NCBI GenBank assembly: GCA_963674835.2
Contig: CAXXKC010000003.1
Coordinates: 3,162,001-3,226,000, forward strand
Reading direction: 5' to 3'
DNA from: G963674835 sp963674835
GTDB taxonomy: Bacteria; Planctomycetota; Planctomycetia; Pirellulales; Thermoguttaceae
DNA: 64,000 nucleotides
A program made the position numbers and the translations under genes. Positions 8,646 through 17,052 of the stretch are shown here, piece by piece. The stretch's first letter is position 1. Every line of letters begins with the position of its first letter. Under the pieces are notes generated by a model, which searched no databases, had not been told where the DNA came from, and saw nothing but the letters and a program-made list of their open reading frames with translations.

Positions 8646-11186
8646 CTACACGTCCAAATTCTTCACCTCCAACGCGTGCTTCTCGATGAACTCCCGCCGC
8701 GGCTCCACCTTGTCCCCCATCAAGATCCGGAACAAATCGTCCGCCGCGGTGATGTCTTCCATCCGAACCTGAAGCAGCGTCCGATGCGCCGGGTCCAACG
8801 TCGTCTCGCGCAACTCCTCGGCGTTCATTTCCCCCAGGCCTTTGAACCGGGTAATCTGAAGCCCCTTTTCCCCCGCACTCCGAATGGCCGCCAACAGACC
8901 GCGAAGATCCCCCAGCCCAATCTCCGACTCGCCCCGGCGCAGCTTGTACCGCGGTGCCTCTTCACCCGTACGCTCGGCCGGCAATAGGCTATCCATCTCA
9001 AAACCCATCTGGCGTAGCGTCGCCAACTGATTGTTGATCGACCGCACCTCGTGCAATTCCACAATGTGCAACTTCGCCGCCTTGGGCGTATGCCCGTTCC
9101 CCTCTCCGTTCCCTTCGGCCGGAGCATCCGTCACCTTCAGCTCCCGACCCACGGCCTCCTCCTGCTTGGCCAGCATGTCGTCGAGTTCCTGTCGCGTCGT
9201 GAACCAATGCTCCTCGCTGCCGAAGAACACGTGATACACGGGCAACCGCCCCGTCGTCAGATCCTGCCGCGTCGCGTGCGCCCGCAAACTGATCCCGCGA
9301 CGCTCCAGCGCGATCAGCGAGTCTTCCAACGCCGAAAGCGCCCGGCACAGCACGTTCATCTCCTCCCCTTGGATCACCCGACCGTCGCCCGGCTCGAAGA
9401 TGGCATCCTGCAATCCGTTCTCCAGAAGCTGACTCTTCATCTCCTCTTCGGTCTGCACGTAATAGGTTTCCTTCCGGTGACGCACGCGAAACAGCGGTGG
9501 CTGTGCCACGTACACGCACCCCGCCCTCACCAGGTCATACATCTGCCGGTAGAAAAACGTCAACAGAAGCGTCCGAATGTGCGACCCGTCCACGTCGGCG
9601 TCCGTCATGATGATGATCTTCCCGTAGCGCCGCTTCGAGAGATCGATCTCTTCGCCGATGCCGATGCCTACCGCCGAAATGATGCTGCGCACCTCCTCGT
9701 TGGCCAGTACCTTGTCCTCGCGCGACTTGTACGCATTGATGATCTTGCCCCGAAGCGGCAGAATCGCCTGAAACTCCCGCATCCGCCCCCCTTCCGCGCT
9801 TCCACCGGCCGAATCGCCCTCGACCAGATACAGCTCCGAACGCTCCACGTCGCGCGTCGTGCAGTCGCGCAGCTTGCCCGGCAACCCACCGTGCGACAGC
9901 GCGCCCTTACGCTCCCGAACCAGCATCCGCGCCTTCCGTGCGCTCTCCCGCGCCTCCGCCGCCAGCAAGGCCTTCTGTACGATGGTTCGCGCCGTCTTGG
10001 GGTTCTCTTCCAGAAACGTCGCCAACGCGTCCCCCACTAGCGAATTCACCAGCCCTTCAATCTCGCTGTTGCCCAACTTCGTCTTCGTTTGTCCCTCGAA
10101 CTGCGGATGCGGCACTCGCAACGAAATCACCGCCGTGAGCCCCTCGCGCAAGTCGTCGCCCGTCGGAATCAGGTCCTTGAACATGTTCTCCTTCTTGCCG
10201 TACGCGTTGAGCGTCCGCGTCAACGCTGCACGGAAACCCGAAACGTGCGTCCCGCCTTCCGTCGTGGCGATGTTGTTGACGAACGAGTTCAGAATCTCGT
10301 TGTACTCGTTCGAGTATTGCAGCGCGATCTCGATCGCCACGTCGTCCACCTGTTCGGCGATGTAAATAATCTCCGGATGCGCCGGCTCCGTCGCACGATT
10401 CAGGTATTCGACATAATCGAGAATGCCCCGGTCATACTGGAACGTCTCCCCCTCACCCACGCGCTCGTCGTGAAAGATGATCTTGACGCCCCGATTCAAG
10501 AACGCCAATTCCTGCAGCCGCCGGTACAAAATGTTGTAATTGAACTGTGTGTTCGGAAAGATCTCCGGATCCGGCTTGAACGTCGTCTTCGTACCCACGC
10601 GATCGGTGCTTCCGATGCGCCGCACGTCGGCCACCGGCACCCCGCGCTCGTACTCCTGCTGATACACGTGTCCCTCGCGGCGCACTTCCACTTCGCACCA
10701 TTCCGACAGGAAATTCACCACCGTCACGCCCACCCCGTGCAACCCGCCCGACGTCTGATAGGCGCCCTTGCCGAACTTCCCGCCGAATTTCAAAACCGTC
10801 ATCACTCCCTGAAGCGTCGACAAGCCCAGGTCGGGGTGAACCTCCACGGGTATACCGCGGCCGTTGTCTTCCACCGTCACCGACCCGTCGTTGTTGATCG
10901 TCACGGTGATCTCCGTGGCCTGCCCTGCCATCGCCTCGTCGATCGAGTTGTCGACCACTTCGTAGACCAAGTGGTGCAAGCCCCGCGTACTCGTATCGCC
11001 GATGTACATGCTCGGCCGCTCGCGCACGTGCTCCAAGTCGCTCAGGTGCTCCAACTGCTCCGCACCGTACGCCGACTCGACCTTCTTGTACTGCGCGAAA
11101 TCCGCCGGCTTCTGGGCCGGCTTCTCCCCTGCCTTCGGAACGCTCGACGAATCCCCCGTACCCTGCGACACTTTTTCTTCTGCCAT
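8646..11186 (-). CDS. gyrB: DNA gyrase subunit B
   Basis: 846 residues. The GHKL ATPase part carries VVDNSIDEAMAG, DNGRGIPVEVH and the lid GGLHGVGVTVVN; the TOPRIM domain carries LVEGDSAGGSA and MTDADVDGSHI; the C-terminus ends in the RFKGLGEMN region. GyrB with GyrA introduces negative supercoils in DNA. It is longer than the ~640-residue form because of extra sequence between TOPRIM and the RFKGLGEMN region (with a Gly/Asn-rich linker, EGNGEGNG), as in the long enterobacterial type. The start is placed at ATG 11186 (MAEEKV); an in-frame extension to 11225 lacks homology. It follows dciA on the same strand with a palindromic repeat between. No gyrA is in the window. Confidence 0.96.
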   Translation of the reverse strand: MAEEKVSQGTGDSSSVPKAGEKPAQKPADFAQYKKVESAYGAEQLEHLSDLEHVRERPSMYIGDTSTRGLHHLVYEVVDNSIDEAMAGQATEITVTINNDGSVTVEDNGRGIPVEVHPDLGLSTLQGVMTVLKFGGKFGKGAYQTSGGLHGVGVTVVNFLSEWCEVEVRREGHVYQQEYERGVPVADVRRIGSTDRVGTKTTFKPDPEIFPNTQFNYNILYRRLQELAFLNRGVKIIFHDERVGEGETFQYDRGILDYVEYLNRATEPAHPEIIYIAEQVDDVAIEIALQYSNEYNEILNSFVNNIATTEGGTHVSGFRAALTRTLNAYGKKENMFKDLIPTGDDLREGLTAVISLRVPHPQFEGQTKTKLGNSEIEGLVNSLVGDALATFLEENPKTARTIVQKALLAAEARESARKARMLVRERKGALSHGGLPGKLRDCTTRDVERSELYLVEGDSAGGSAEGGRMREFQAILPLRGKIINAYKSREDKVLANEEVRSIISAVGIGIGEEIDLSKRRYGKIIIMTDADVDGSHIRTLLLTFFYRQMYDLVRAGCVYVAQPPLFRVRHRKETYYVQTEEEMKSQLLENGLQDAIFEPGDGRVIQGEEMNVLCRALSALEDSLIALERRGISLRAHATRQDLTTGRLPVYHVFFGSEEHWFTTRQELDDMLAKQEEAVGRELKVTDAPAEGNGEGNGHTPKAAKLHIVELHEVRSINNQLATLRQMGFEMDSLLPAERTGEEAPRYKLRRGESEIGLGDLRGLLAAIRSAGEKGLQITRFKGLGEMNAEELRETTLDPAHRTLLQVRMEDITAADDLFRILMGDKVEPRREFIEKHALEVKNLDV

Positions 11187-11251
11187 AATGCTGTTTTCAG
11201 CCCTCACTGAATGATAAACACACATCCGTTCTCGCGAGTGCTACCCCGTTC

Positions 11252-11296
11252 CACCTCCCCTCTCCCGCAAGCGGGAGAGGGGCCTCACGGTGAGGG
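11252..11296 (+). repeat. Dispersed palindromic repeat, copy 2
   Basis: Same 45-bp element as at 8477, differing at only one or two positions. It sits between dciA and gyrB. Its hairpins could attenuate read-through from dciA, but there is no U-tract. Confidence 0.75.
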
Positions 11297-11333
11297 TGCC
11301 TCGAATTCCACCAAAACCATCCCTACCAACCAC

Positions 11334-11633
11334 TCACTCCACCGCCCCAACCTTAAACCGCAAATCCCCGATCTTCTCGTCCGGCAACAACCGCTTCAAC
11401 TCGCCCAACAAAGCCACCTTCCTGAACGTCAACTCCTGCACCAGTGCCGAATGACTGACCATCACCTCCAGCTTGCCGCGACGAACCAACCCGACCCGCG
11501 TATACGGCGCCATCTCGCCCGCCGCCTGCTTCCACGCCGTCTCCAAGGCGGCCGCGCTCTGCACCCGGGCAAAGCCCCTCGCCGCCATCAATTCGGCCAA
11601 AACCTCGCGTATCGGTTGCGGTCCCTTGCTCAT
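11334..11633 (-). CDS. dciA: DciA-type replicative helicase loader (DUF721)
   Basis: A 99-residue DUF721 protein. The family core is visible: an N-terminal helical part (PIREVLAELMAARGFARV), then the KH-like W-K-x-A-G-x-x-x-x-x-T-x-x-x-x-x-G-x-L motif (AWKQAAGEMAPYTRVGLVRRGKL) and SHSALVQELTF. DciA loads the replicative helicase DnaB in most bacteria that lack DnaC/DnaI. Its position between dnaN and gyrB is the classic dciA neighbourhood. The ATG at 11633 is preferred over the GTG at 11651 on family length. It is a small cytosolic basic protein. The dnaN stop is 131 bp upstream in transcription order. Confidence 0.85.
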   Translation of the reverse strand: MSKGPQPIREVLAELMAARGFARVQSAAALETAWKQAAGEMAPYTRVGLVRRGKLEVMVSHSALVQELTFRKVALLGELKRLLPDEKIGDLRFKVGAVE

Positions 11634-11764
11634 GATCTCTATCAGAAGCACACAATGTCGCGGCGAATCGATGTCCCAGAGCAGACACCCTCAGACCCTC
11701 ACAGCCTGCCCCGCTCTCGCCGCTGGAGCGATGGAACTGGTATCGCAATATCGTAACGCTCTCC

Positions 11765-12880
11765 TCACGACCCCTCACGCGCCAAGGGCATGATTACGTA
11801 CGCGTATCCATCACTCGTCGTGCAAATCACCGCGCTCTCCCCGTCCCGCAGATGAAACGTGAACGTCGCATCCGCATCTAGCACGCGAAGAAAATCGCTC
11901 ACGAAACGCGGATCCAGTTTCACCGACGTCTTCGTGCCGTCGTACGCTATCGGAAACTCGATGTGCGACTCGCCGTACTCGGCGCCGTGCCCCGCCAGGA
12001 GAACCTTCCCCTCTCCAAACGTGAAGTCCACCCCGCGCCGATCCTCGCTCGTGACGATGGCCGCCTGCCGCACCGCCGAATGAAACGGCCCCACCGGTAA
12101 CTCGATCTTGATGCCGTCTTCCTGCCGCGGAAAGACGTCTCGCCACTTCGGATAGCGTCCCTCGACCAACCGCGTGTAAATGGTTGTCCGCTGGCTCTTT
12201 ACCAGCACGTCGTTCTCCCGCGCCGCCAGTTGAATCTCGCCATCGTTGTCGCCCAACGCCCGTTCCATCACCTGGATCGCCCGGCTCGGAACGATCGTGT
12301 TCTCTCCCGTCCCATGCTCGCCGACCGACTTCGCCGGACCTTCCTGCCGAGCCAGTCGCCGTCCGTCCGTTCCCACCCCGATAATGCTCCCAGAGCCCAA
12401 CTCCAGAAGAACGCCCCCCAACGCGTACCGGCTGCTCTCCACGTCCGTCGCATAAACCGTCCGCCGAATCAACTCGCGGAACAGCCTAGCCGGCAATTCG
12501 TGGTACGCCGTCTCATTAAACGCCTGGATCACAGGAAACTCTTCCGGATTCTGCGTCGGGAACTGGAACTGGCTCTGCTCGCCGATCACCCGCGTCTTGG
12601 CCCCGTCGCTCTCCAATTGCAGCTTCTCGTCCGAGCTCTCCCGCAGGATCGAGCCAAAGCGGTCCTTCGGAAGGATCGTGCTCCCCGGCGCACTGAGCTG
12701 GATGCCCGGCACTTCGATCCGGATCCCGATTTCCAGGTCCGTGGCCATCATCGTCGCCGTCTCGTCCGCCGCCTCCAGCTTGATGTTCTGTAGGATCGGC
12801 TTCGGGCTCCGCGTCGGAGCGACCGCGGCCGCCATCTGAAAGGCATGCAGCAACTTCTCGCGTTCAACGGTGAGTTTCAT
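11765..12880 (-). CDS. dnaN: DNA polymerase III beta sliding clamp
   Basis: 371 residues, the normal DnaN length, starting MKLTVEREKLLHAF with a good ribosome site (AAAGGTGAAG) upstream of ATG 12880. The three-fold clamp architecture is evident, with the conserved YALGGVLLE, GTDGRRLA and C-terminal YVIMPLA elements. The ring clamp tethers polymerase III to DNA. A 56-residue in-frame extension upstream has no clamp homology and is rejected. It follows dnaA on the same strand across a 371-bp non-coding gap, the usual dnaA-dnaN order. Confidence 0.97.
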   Translation of the reverse strand: MKLTVEREKLLHAFQMAAAVAPTRSPKPILQNIKLEAADETATMMATDLEIGIRIEVPGIQLSAPGSTILPKDRFGSILRESSDEKLQLESDGAKTRVIGEQSQFQFPTQNPEEFPVIQAFNETAYHELPARLFRELIRRTVYATDVESSRYALGGVLLELGSGSIIGVGTDGRRLARQEGPAKSVGEHGTGENTIVPSRAIQVMERALGDNDGEIQLAARENDVLVKSQRTTIYTRLVEGRYPKWRDVFPRQEDGIKIELPVGPFHSAVRQAAIVTSEDRRGVDFTFGEGKVLLAGHGAEYGESHIEFPIAYDGTKTSVKLDPRFVSDFLRVLDADATFTFHLRDGESAVICTTSDGYAYVIMPLAREGS

Positions 12881-13251
12881 CGGTCTTACTTCACCTTTCT
12901 CTCGCTTCTGCGGACCGTCTCGATCCGTCTTCGGTTGGTTTGCGGGAAGAGTAGTTCTTCCTAAATCTCCCTTAGTCTTTGTAGCAGTAGTAAAACCACG
13001 AACCGGAATGTCGGCGACCGAAACTCCACACTCCCTAACTCCCAACACACGCCACGGTTTCCGATCTCAGCGATCGTGCAATTCCGTGGAGGAAAACCGG
13101 TTGATTCCCTGTTATTTCCAAGTCGCTCAATTGTCGCCGCACCATCGTCTTTTTTCGTCCTCTGCCCCGACTGTCGGCAACTCGCCGATCAGCGACAAAC
13201 GCTCGACAACCTTTCGACAAGTTCTCCTCCACGTGCCGCAACTCTCGCCTC
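12881..13251 (-). other. dnaA-dnaN intergenic region (weak oriC candidate)
   Basis: 371 bp without a supported gene, between dnaA and dnaN, a common oriC position. No canonical DnaA box (TTATCCACA or near match) was found. A 9-bp inverted pair, CGTGGAGGA at 13085 and TCCTCCACG at 13225, is a poor match to the box consensus. The stretch is not markedly AT-rich. An origin here is possible only by position. Confidence 0.25.
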
Positions 13252-14328
13252 TCACGCCACGCGCCAACGTTGCTGCAATTGCCGTATCGCCTCGCGGATT
13301 GCCGGCTCGGTCTTCAGAAGCTTCTCCGTGGTCGAGCATCCGTACGACACGGTCGTATGATCCCGACCGCCAAAATATCGCCCGATCTGCTGCAGGCTCA
13401 TGCCCGTCAGCGTTCGGGCTAGGTACATGGCAACCCCACGCGCCGTCACCACGGCCCGCCGGCGCGACGGACTGCGCAGTTCCGCCACCTTGAGCGAAAA
13501 ATGTCTTGCCGTTGCCAACGCGATTTCCCGAAGTGAGGGGACGGCCACGCCGCCGCGCTCCGCCAGACACCGCTTGATTTGTTGCGCATCGATCGCAGTC
13601 CCCTCCAACTGCGTCGATAGCTCCAGTTGCACGAGCGCCCCATACAATTCCGGAACGGTACCCTCCAACCCGTCGGCAAACACCTTCGCCAGCGGCTCTT
13701 CCAGCTTGATTGATCGCAACTCCGCCAAACGGCGCACGATCTCCAAACGTGCATCCGGCCCCGGCCGTACCAACGGCACACTCAAACCGCTCAACAGCCG
13801 GCTCTGCAACGACCGCATCAATCCCGGCAACTGACCTGGCGCAGCCGACAAAGTGACCACCACGCAGCACCCCGTCTCTTCGAACGCGTCCAACATGGCG
13901 ACCAACTCGCGCTGGGCCGTCTGCCGATCCGCCAGGTGCTGAACGTCCTCGAGAATGAACAACGAGGTTCGACGGTACCGCTCCCGAAAGTCCTCCACCG
14001 CCTGCATCTCAAGTGCGTCGTTCAACTCCCGCGCAAAATCCACCGCCGCACGGCACAACGCCGGCCGACGCCGAAAACGGGCTGTCCACGCCGACGCCAA
14101 ACCCAACGCCACGTGCGACTTGCCCGATCCCGACGGACCATACAACACGATCGGGCTATAGCTCTCCGCCGTGCTCTGCAAAATAGACTGCACGGCTACA
14201 CAAACCAGGCGGTTCTCCGGACCCACAATGAAGTCCGGCAACCCTGCCGACCTGGGATCAGGCCGCGTCGAATCGCTACCGCCAAGTGGCTTCCCCGATA
14301 GGGGGATACTTGTGACGCCGTCTTCCAC
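13252..14328 (-). CDS. dnaA: Chromosomal replication initiator DnaA, short form
   Basis: 358 residues against ~450 in most bacteria. AAA+ starts at about residue 30: Walker A GPSGSGKSH, Walker B LFILEDVQHL (the usual D-D is E-D here), and arginine-rich sensor segments. The C-terminal DNA-binding domain ends with the DnaA signature GGRDHTTVSYG, so box recognition is kept. Domain I (helicase and DiaA/SirA interaction) and domain II are absent, replaced by ~30 residues rich in Gly, Ser and Pro. The start is a GTG at 14328 without an obvious Shine-Dalgarno, so it could shift slightly, but no upstream frame could restore domain I. A -10-like TAGAAT lies ~63 bp upstream. Confidence 0.9.
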   Translation of the reverse strand: MEDGVTSIPLSGKPLGGSDSTRPDPRSAGLPDFIVGPENRLVCVAVQSILQSTAESYSPIVLYGPSGSGKSHVALGLASAWTARFRRRPALCRAAVDFARELNDALEMQAVEDFRERYRRTSLFILEDVQHLADRQTAQRELVAMLDAFEETGCCVVVTLSAAPGQLPGLMRSLQSRLLSGLSVPLVRPGPDARLEIVRRLAELRSIKLEEPLAKVFADGLEGTVPELYGALVQLELSTQLEGTAIDAQQIKRCLAERGGVAVPSLREIALATARHFSLKVAELRSPSRRRAVVTARGVAMYLARTLTGMSLQQIGRYFGGRDHTTVSYGCSTTEKLLKTEPAIREAIRQLQQRWRVA

Positions 14329-14390
14329 CGAAGGTCATCCGTAACGAGCTGAACCCCAGCCACCGCAAACAAGGCTTGCTGGAACCGTGT

Positions 14391-14396
14391 ATTCTA
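14391..14396 (-). promoter_or_regulatory. Putative dnaA -10 element
   Basis: On the minus strand the sequence reads GCTAGAATA, a 5/6 match to TATAAT placed ~60 bp upstream of the dnaA start. No clear -35 was found. Confidence 0.35.
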
Positions 14397-14500
14397 GCGA
14401 TTTTGCCCAAGCTTTACGAGGTGGAAACGGCGATTTTCTCCCCCAATATCTGGTGACGTAAACCATTCTCACAAAACACCTTCGTAAGTCAACGATCGGC

Positions 14501-15658
14501 CTACCTTCGCAACCGCTCCACCACACCCACAATCCGCTCGACCGCTTCGTCAATTTCCGCCTCATTCGTTCCCGCGCCCAGGCTGAATCGCAGCGAGCTA
14601 TCGACCACTCCAGAGGGCAGCCCCATCGCCCGTAAGGTCGGTGACGGCTCGGCAGACCCACTCGAACATGCCGCCCCCAACGAGCAGGCAATACCAGCCA
14701 TATCCAATGCCATCAACAGCACCTGTCCGTCCAGACCTCCGAACGCCATATTGCACGTCTGCGGAAGACGCTCCGCGCCGCGACCGTTGACCACCACGTC
14801 CTTTAGTCTCTTCACCAGCGCCCCCTCAAACCGGTCTCGCAGGACGGTCATGCGATGCACACATTTCTCATGCTCGCGCTCGCAAAGCTGCAAGGCCCGG
14901 TGCATCCCCACCGCCAAAGCCACTGACTCCGTCCCCGGTCGCAACCCCGACTGTTGTCCGCCCCCGTAGAGCAACGGACGAACCTCCACGTCAGCGCGCA
15001 CTAGCAATGCGCCGATGCCCAACGGCCCCTGAAACTTGTGGGCGGCGACCGTCATAGCCGCCACGCCGAGCCGCCGGAAATCAACGCGGACTCTCCCCAC
15101 CGCCTGACTGGCATCCGTGTGCAGCGGCACGCCCGCCTCGCCACACACCGAAGCCAACCCAGCGACCGGTTGCACAACCCCCGTGTCATGATTGGCCAAC
15201 ATCACGCTCACTACCGCGGTCTCCGGCCGTAACAGCCCCGGCAGCAGCGACTCGCGGACGACCCCCTCATGCGTAACACCCAAACAATCCAGCCGCCAAC
15301 CCGTCTCCATCAAGAACTCCGCCGGCTCCAGCACACTCGGATGCTCGATCGCCGAGACGACCAACCGCCCAGGCCGCGCGGCACTGCGCGCTCGCGCCAT
15401 ACCGAGAATCGCCAGGTTGTTCGCCTCGGTCCCGCCGCTGGTGAACACCAGCCGGTCGCCATCGGTCCCTGCCGTCTCCGCGCCCAACATGCCCGCAATT
15501 CCCTCGCGAGCCTCCTCCAACAGGCGTCGAGCCTCCTGACCCAAGCGATGTGAGCTGGCCGGGTTCGCCGAAACGGTCTCATAGCATCGCGCCATCGTTT
15601 CAACGACTTCCGGCCGTATCGGGCTCGTCGCGTTATGGTCGAGATAGATCGCTTGCAT
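14501..15658 (-). CDS. Cysteine desulfurase (NifS/IscS family)
   Basis: 385 residues of the fold-type I PLP family. It starts MQAIYLDHNATSP, diagnostic of NifS/IscS. The PLP lysine is in AAHKFQGPLG, TSGGTEANN binds cofactor phosphate, and the sulfur-carrying cysteine lies in LGAACSSGSAEPS. The enzyme takes sulfur from cysteine for Fe-S clusters and tRNA thiolation. The frame continues open to 16369, but that part is out of family and overlaps a plus-strand gene, so ATG 15658 is used. No iscU, iscA or mnmA neighbour is present, so the specific acceptor cannot be assigned. Confidence 0.93.
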   Translation of the reverse strand: MQAIYLDHNATSPIRPEVVETMARCYETVSANPASSHRLGQEARRLLEEAREGIAGMLGAETAGTDGDRLVFTSGGTEANNLAILGMARARSAARPGRLVVSAIEHPSVLEPAEFLMETGWRLDCLGVTHEGVVRESLLPGLLRPETAVVSVMLANHDTGVVQPVAGLASVCGEAGVPLHTDASQAVGRVRVDFRRLGVAAMTVAAHKFQGPLGIGALLVRADVEVRPLLYGGGQQSGLRPGTESVALAVGMHRALQLCEREHEKCVHRMTVLRDRFEGALVKRLKDVVVNGRGAERLPQTCNMAFGGLDGQVLLMALDMAGIACSLGAACSSGSAEPSPTLRAMGLPSGVVDSSLRFSLGAGTNEAEIDEAVERIVGVVERLRR

Positions 15659-15709
15659 GGACTGAATTGTGCCGCCAGCCAAGCCAACCCGGCAATACCC
15701 ACCACATCT

Positions 15710-15724
15710 AGGGGAACGTCCCCT
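15710..15724. promoter_or_regulatory. Palindrome, possible operator
   Basis: AGGGGAACGTCCCCT, perfect 6-bp arms around ACG, 52 bp upstream of the cysteine desulfurase start. It could be a repressor site or a small hairpin; a single copy does not decide. Confidence 0.3.
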
Positions 15725-15762
15725 CGACGCACGATTCAATGAGCCCACGTCCCCGATTGGGA

Positions 15763-15792
15763 TTGCCCGTGCGCGGCCACCCTCTGTATGAT
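15763..15792 (+). promoter_or_regulatory. Putative sigma-70-type promoter
   Basis: TTGCCC, 18-bp spacer, TATGAT. It would drive the gene at 15990 with a leader of ~190 nt. Confidence 0.45.
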
Positions 15793-15989
15793 CGGGCCTC
15801 CCTTGGACGCCAGTTCGACCATCCGCACGCAGCAGTCCAGACCCTGTCGCACTCGAACGGACTCCTGCACCCTGGCGGATGCCGACAGGTGCTTGCAGGA
15901 GGTCATCTGCCCGACCGATGCACAGGCCGCCTCGAAGCCAGCAAGACCCTCGCACGACGCCACAGCCCGCAAAGGAGACGCCAAGGCCC

Positions 15990-16775
15990 ATGCAGACTTC
16001 AACAGGGATGTTCTTCCGGGCGGCCGTCATGTTGGCCTGCTTGATCGCCGTACCTCTGGCCGCACTGTTTGGCACCCGACTCCCAGAACTGGCCAAAGAA
16101 GCCCTCGGCGATCGCTGGAATACCATCTGCAACCTGTTGCCCGGCTCCCATAACGACACCCCGGCACCCGACTCGTCTGCCGAGGCCGCACCTCCGCTCG
16201 CCGCTACCCCGAACCCGTTCCCAACGAATGCGCCCGCCCCGCAGTTCGCCCCGCAATGGTCCAACAACCAGCCTGGAGCGGTGCCCACGCCAACCACGTC
16301 GTCGCCAGCGATGATGCCTCCGCTCGCTACCGCCGGTTCCGCCCCGACAAACCAGCTCCCGGGCGCCATCGCAGCCAGCTACAACGAACCGATGCCCGCC
16401 CCCACCATGGGACCGCCCACCGGCGTTCCATCCGCTCTCAATTCCGGACAGCCCGCCACCACGCCCATGGGAGCACCCCTCCCGCTCTCGAACAACAACG
16501 TTGCCGCACCGTCCGGTCGTGCCCCGGACCGATTCACCCAGTGCCAGCGTCGATTACAAGAACTGGGGGCGGTTTACTACCTCTTGGAGACGTGGGGTGA
16601 CCGCGGCGAGCTCTTCCGCTTCTACTGCAAAGTGGCTGTCGGTGGCAACCCAAACTTCACCCGCTATTTCGACGCCGCCGACCCCGATCCGCTCACGGCG
16701 ATCGGCAAAGTCATCCAGCAAATCGAAGCCTGGCGCAGCGGCGCTCCCGGAGGCAACGTCAGGCACGCCGGCTGA
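15990..16775 (+). CDS. Membrane-anchored Pro/Ala-rich protein of unknown function
   Basis: 261 residues. ATG 15990 is preceded by AAAGGAGA at 15971, which decides the start over an earlier in-frame ATG. Residues ~7-27 (MFFRAAVMLACLIAVPLAALF) form one N-terminal membrane segment or uncleaved signal. Residues ~50-180 are low-complexity Pro/Ala/Asn linker, as expected for an extracytoplasmic spacer. Residues ~185-255 form a compact conserved-looking domain (RRLQELGAVYYLLETWG, LFRFYCKVAVGGNPNFTRYF) that I associate with planctomycete proteins of unknown function but cannot name. The likely location is the inner membrane with the C-terminal domain in the periplasm. No operon partner is evident. 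Confidence 0.7.
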   Translation: MQTSTGMFFRAAVMLACLIAVPLAALFGTRLPELAKEALGDRWNTICNLLPGSHNDTPAPDSSAEAAPPLAATPNPFPTNAPAPQFAPQWSNNQPGAVPTPTTSSPAMMPPLATAGSAPTNQLPGAIAASYNEPMPAPTMGPPTGVPSALNSGQPATTPMGAPLPLSNNNVAAPSGRAPDRFTQCQRRLQELGAVYYLLETWGDRGELFRFYCKVAVGGNPNFTRYFDAADPDPLTAIGKVIQQIEAWRSGAPGGNVRHAG

Positions 16776-17052
16776 CTCTGGCAACTCGCCTTTTCCACCG
16801 CTCCCTACCGCCCGCACAAGACCGGGTTTGGCTCGACATGCCTAACATGTTTGACGAAAACCCCTTCGGCTGAAAACAGCGGCCGGCCATCCGACCAACG
16901 ACTGGGCTTGCCAACTCTTGCCGGCAATCATAACTTGACGCGTAGAGACAACGTGCGGCCGGAACCTCCTTCGCCTGTTACCCCAACAATTTGCCCGGCC
17001 GACCGGCAAGCGGCTTTCCCCTTTTTGCGATGTTTCAACCAAGTGGCAACCG

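Larger units (their letters stand above)
15659..15989 (+). other. Divergent intergenic region
   Basis: 331 bp between the cysteine desulfurase (minus) and the membrane-anchored protein (plus). It holds a 15-bp palindrome at 15710-15724 and a promoter-like pair at 15763-15792. I see no gene in it. Confidence 0.5.

Noticed and set aside
12881..13251. oriC with DnaA boxes
   Set aside because: Only a poor-matching 9-bp inverted pair was seen; kept only as a positional candidate.
15659..16369. N-terminal extension of the cysteine desulfurase
   Set aside because: Out of family and antisense to the gene at 15990; MQAIYLDHNA is the known start pattern.
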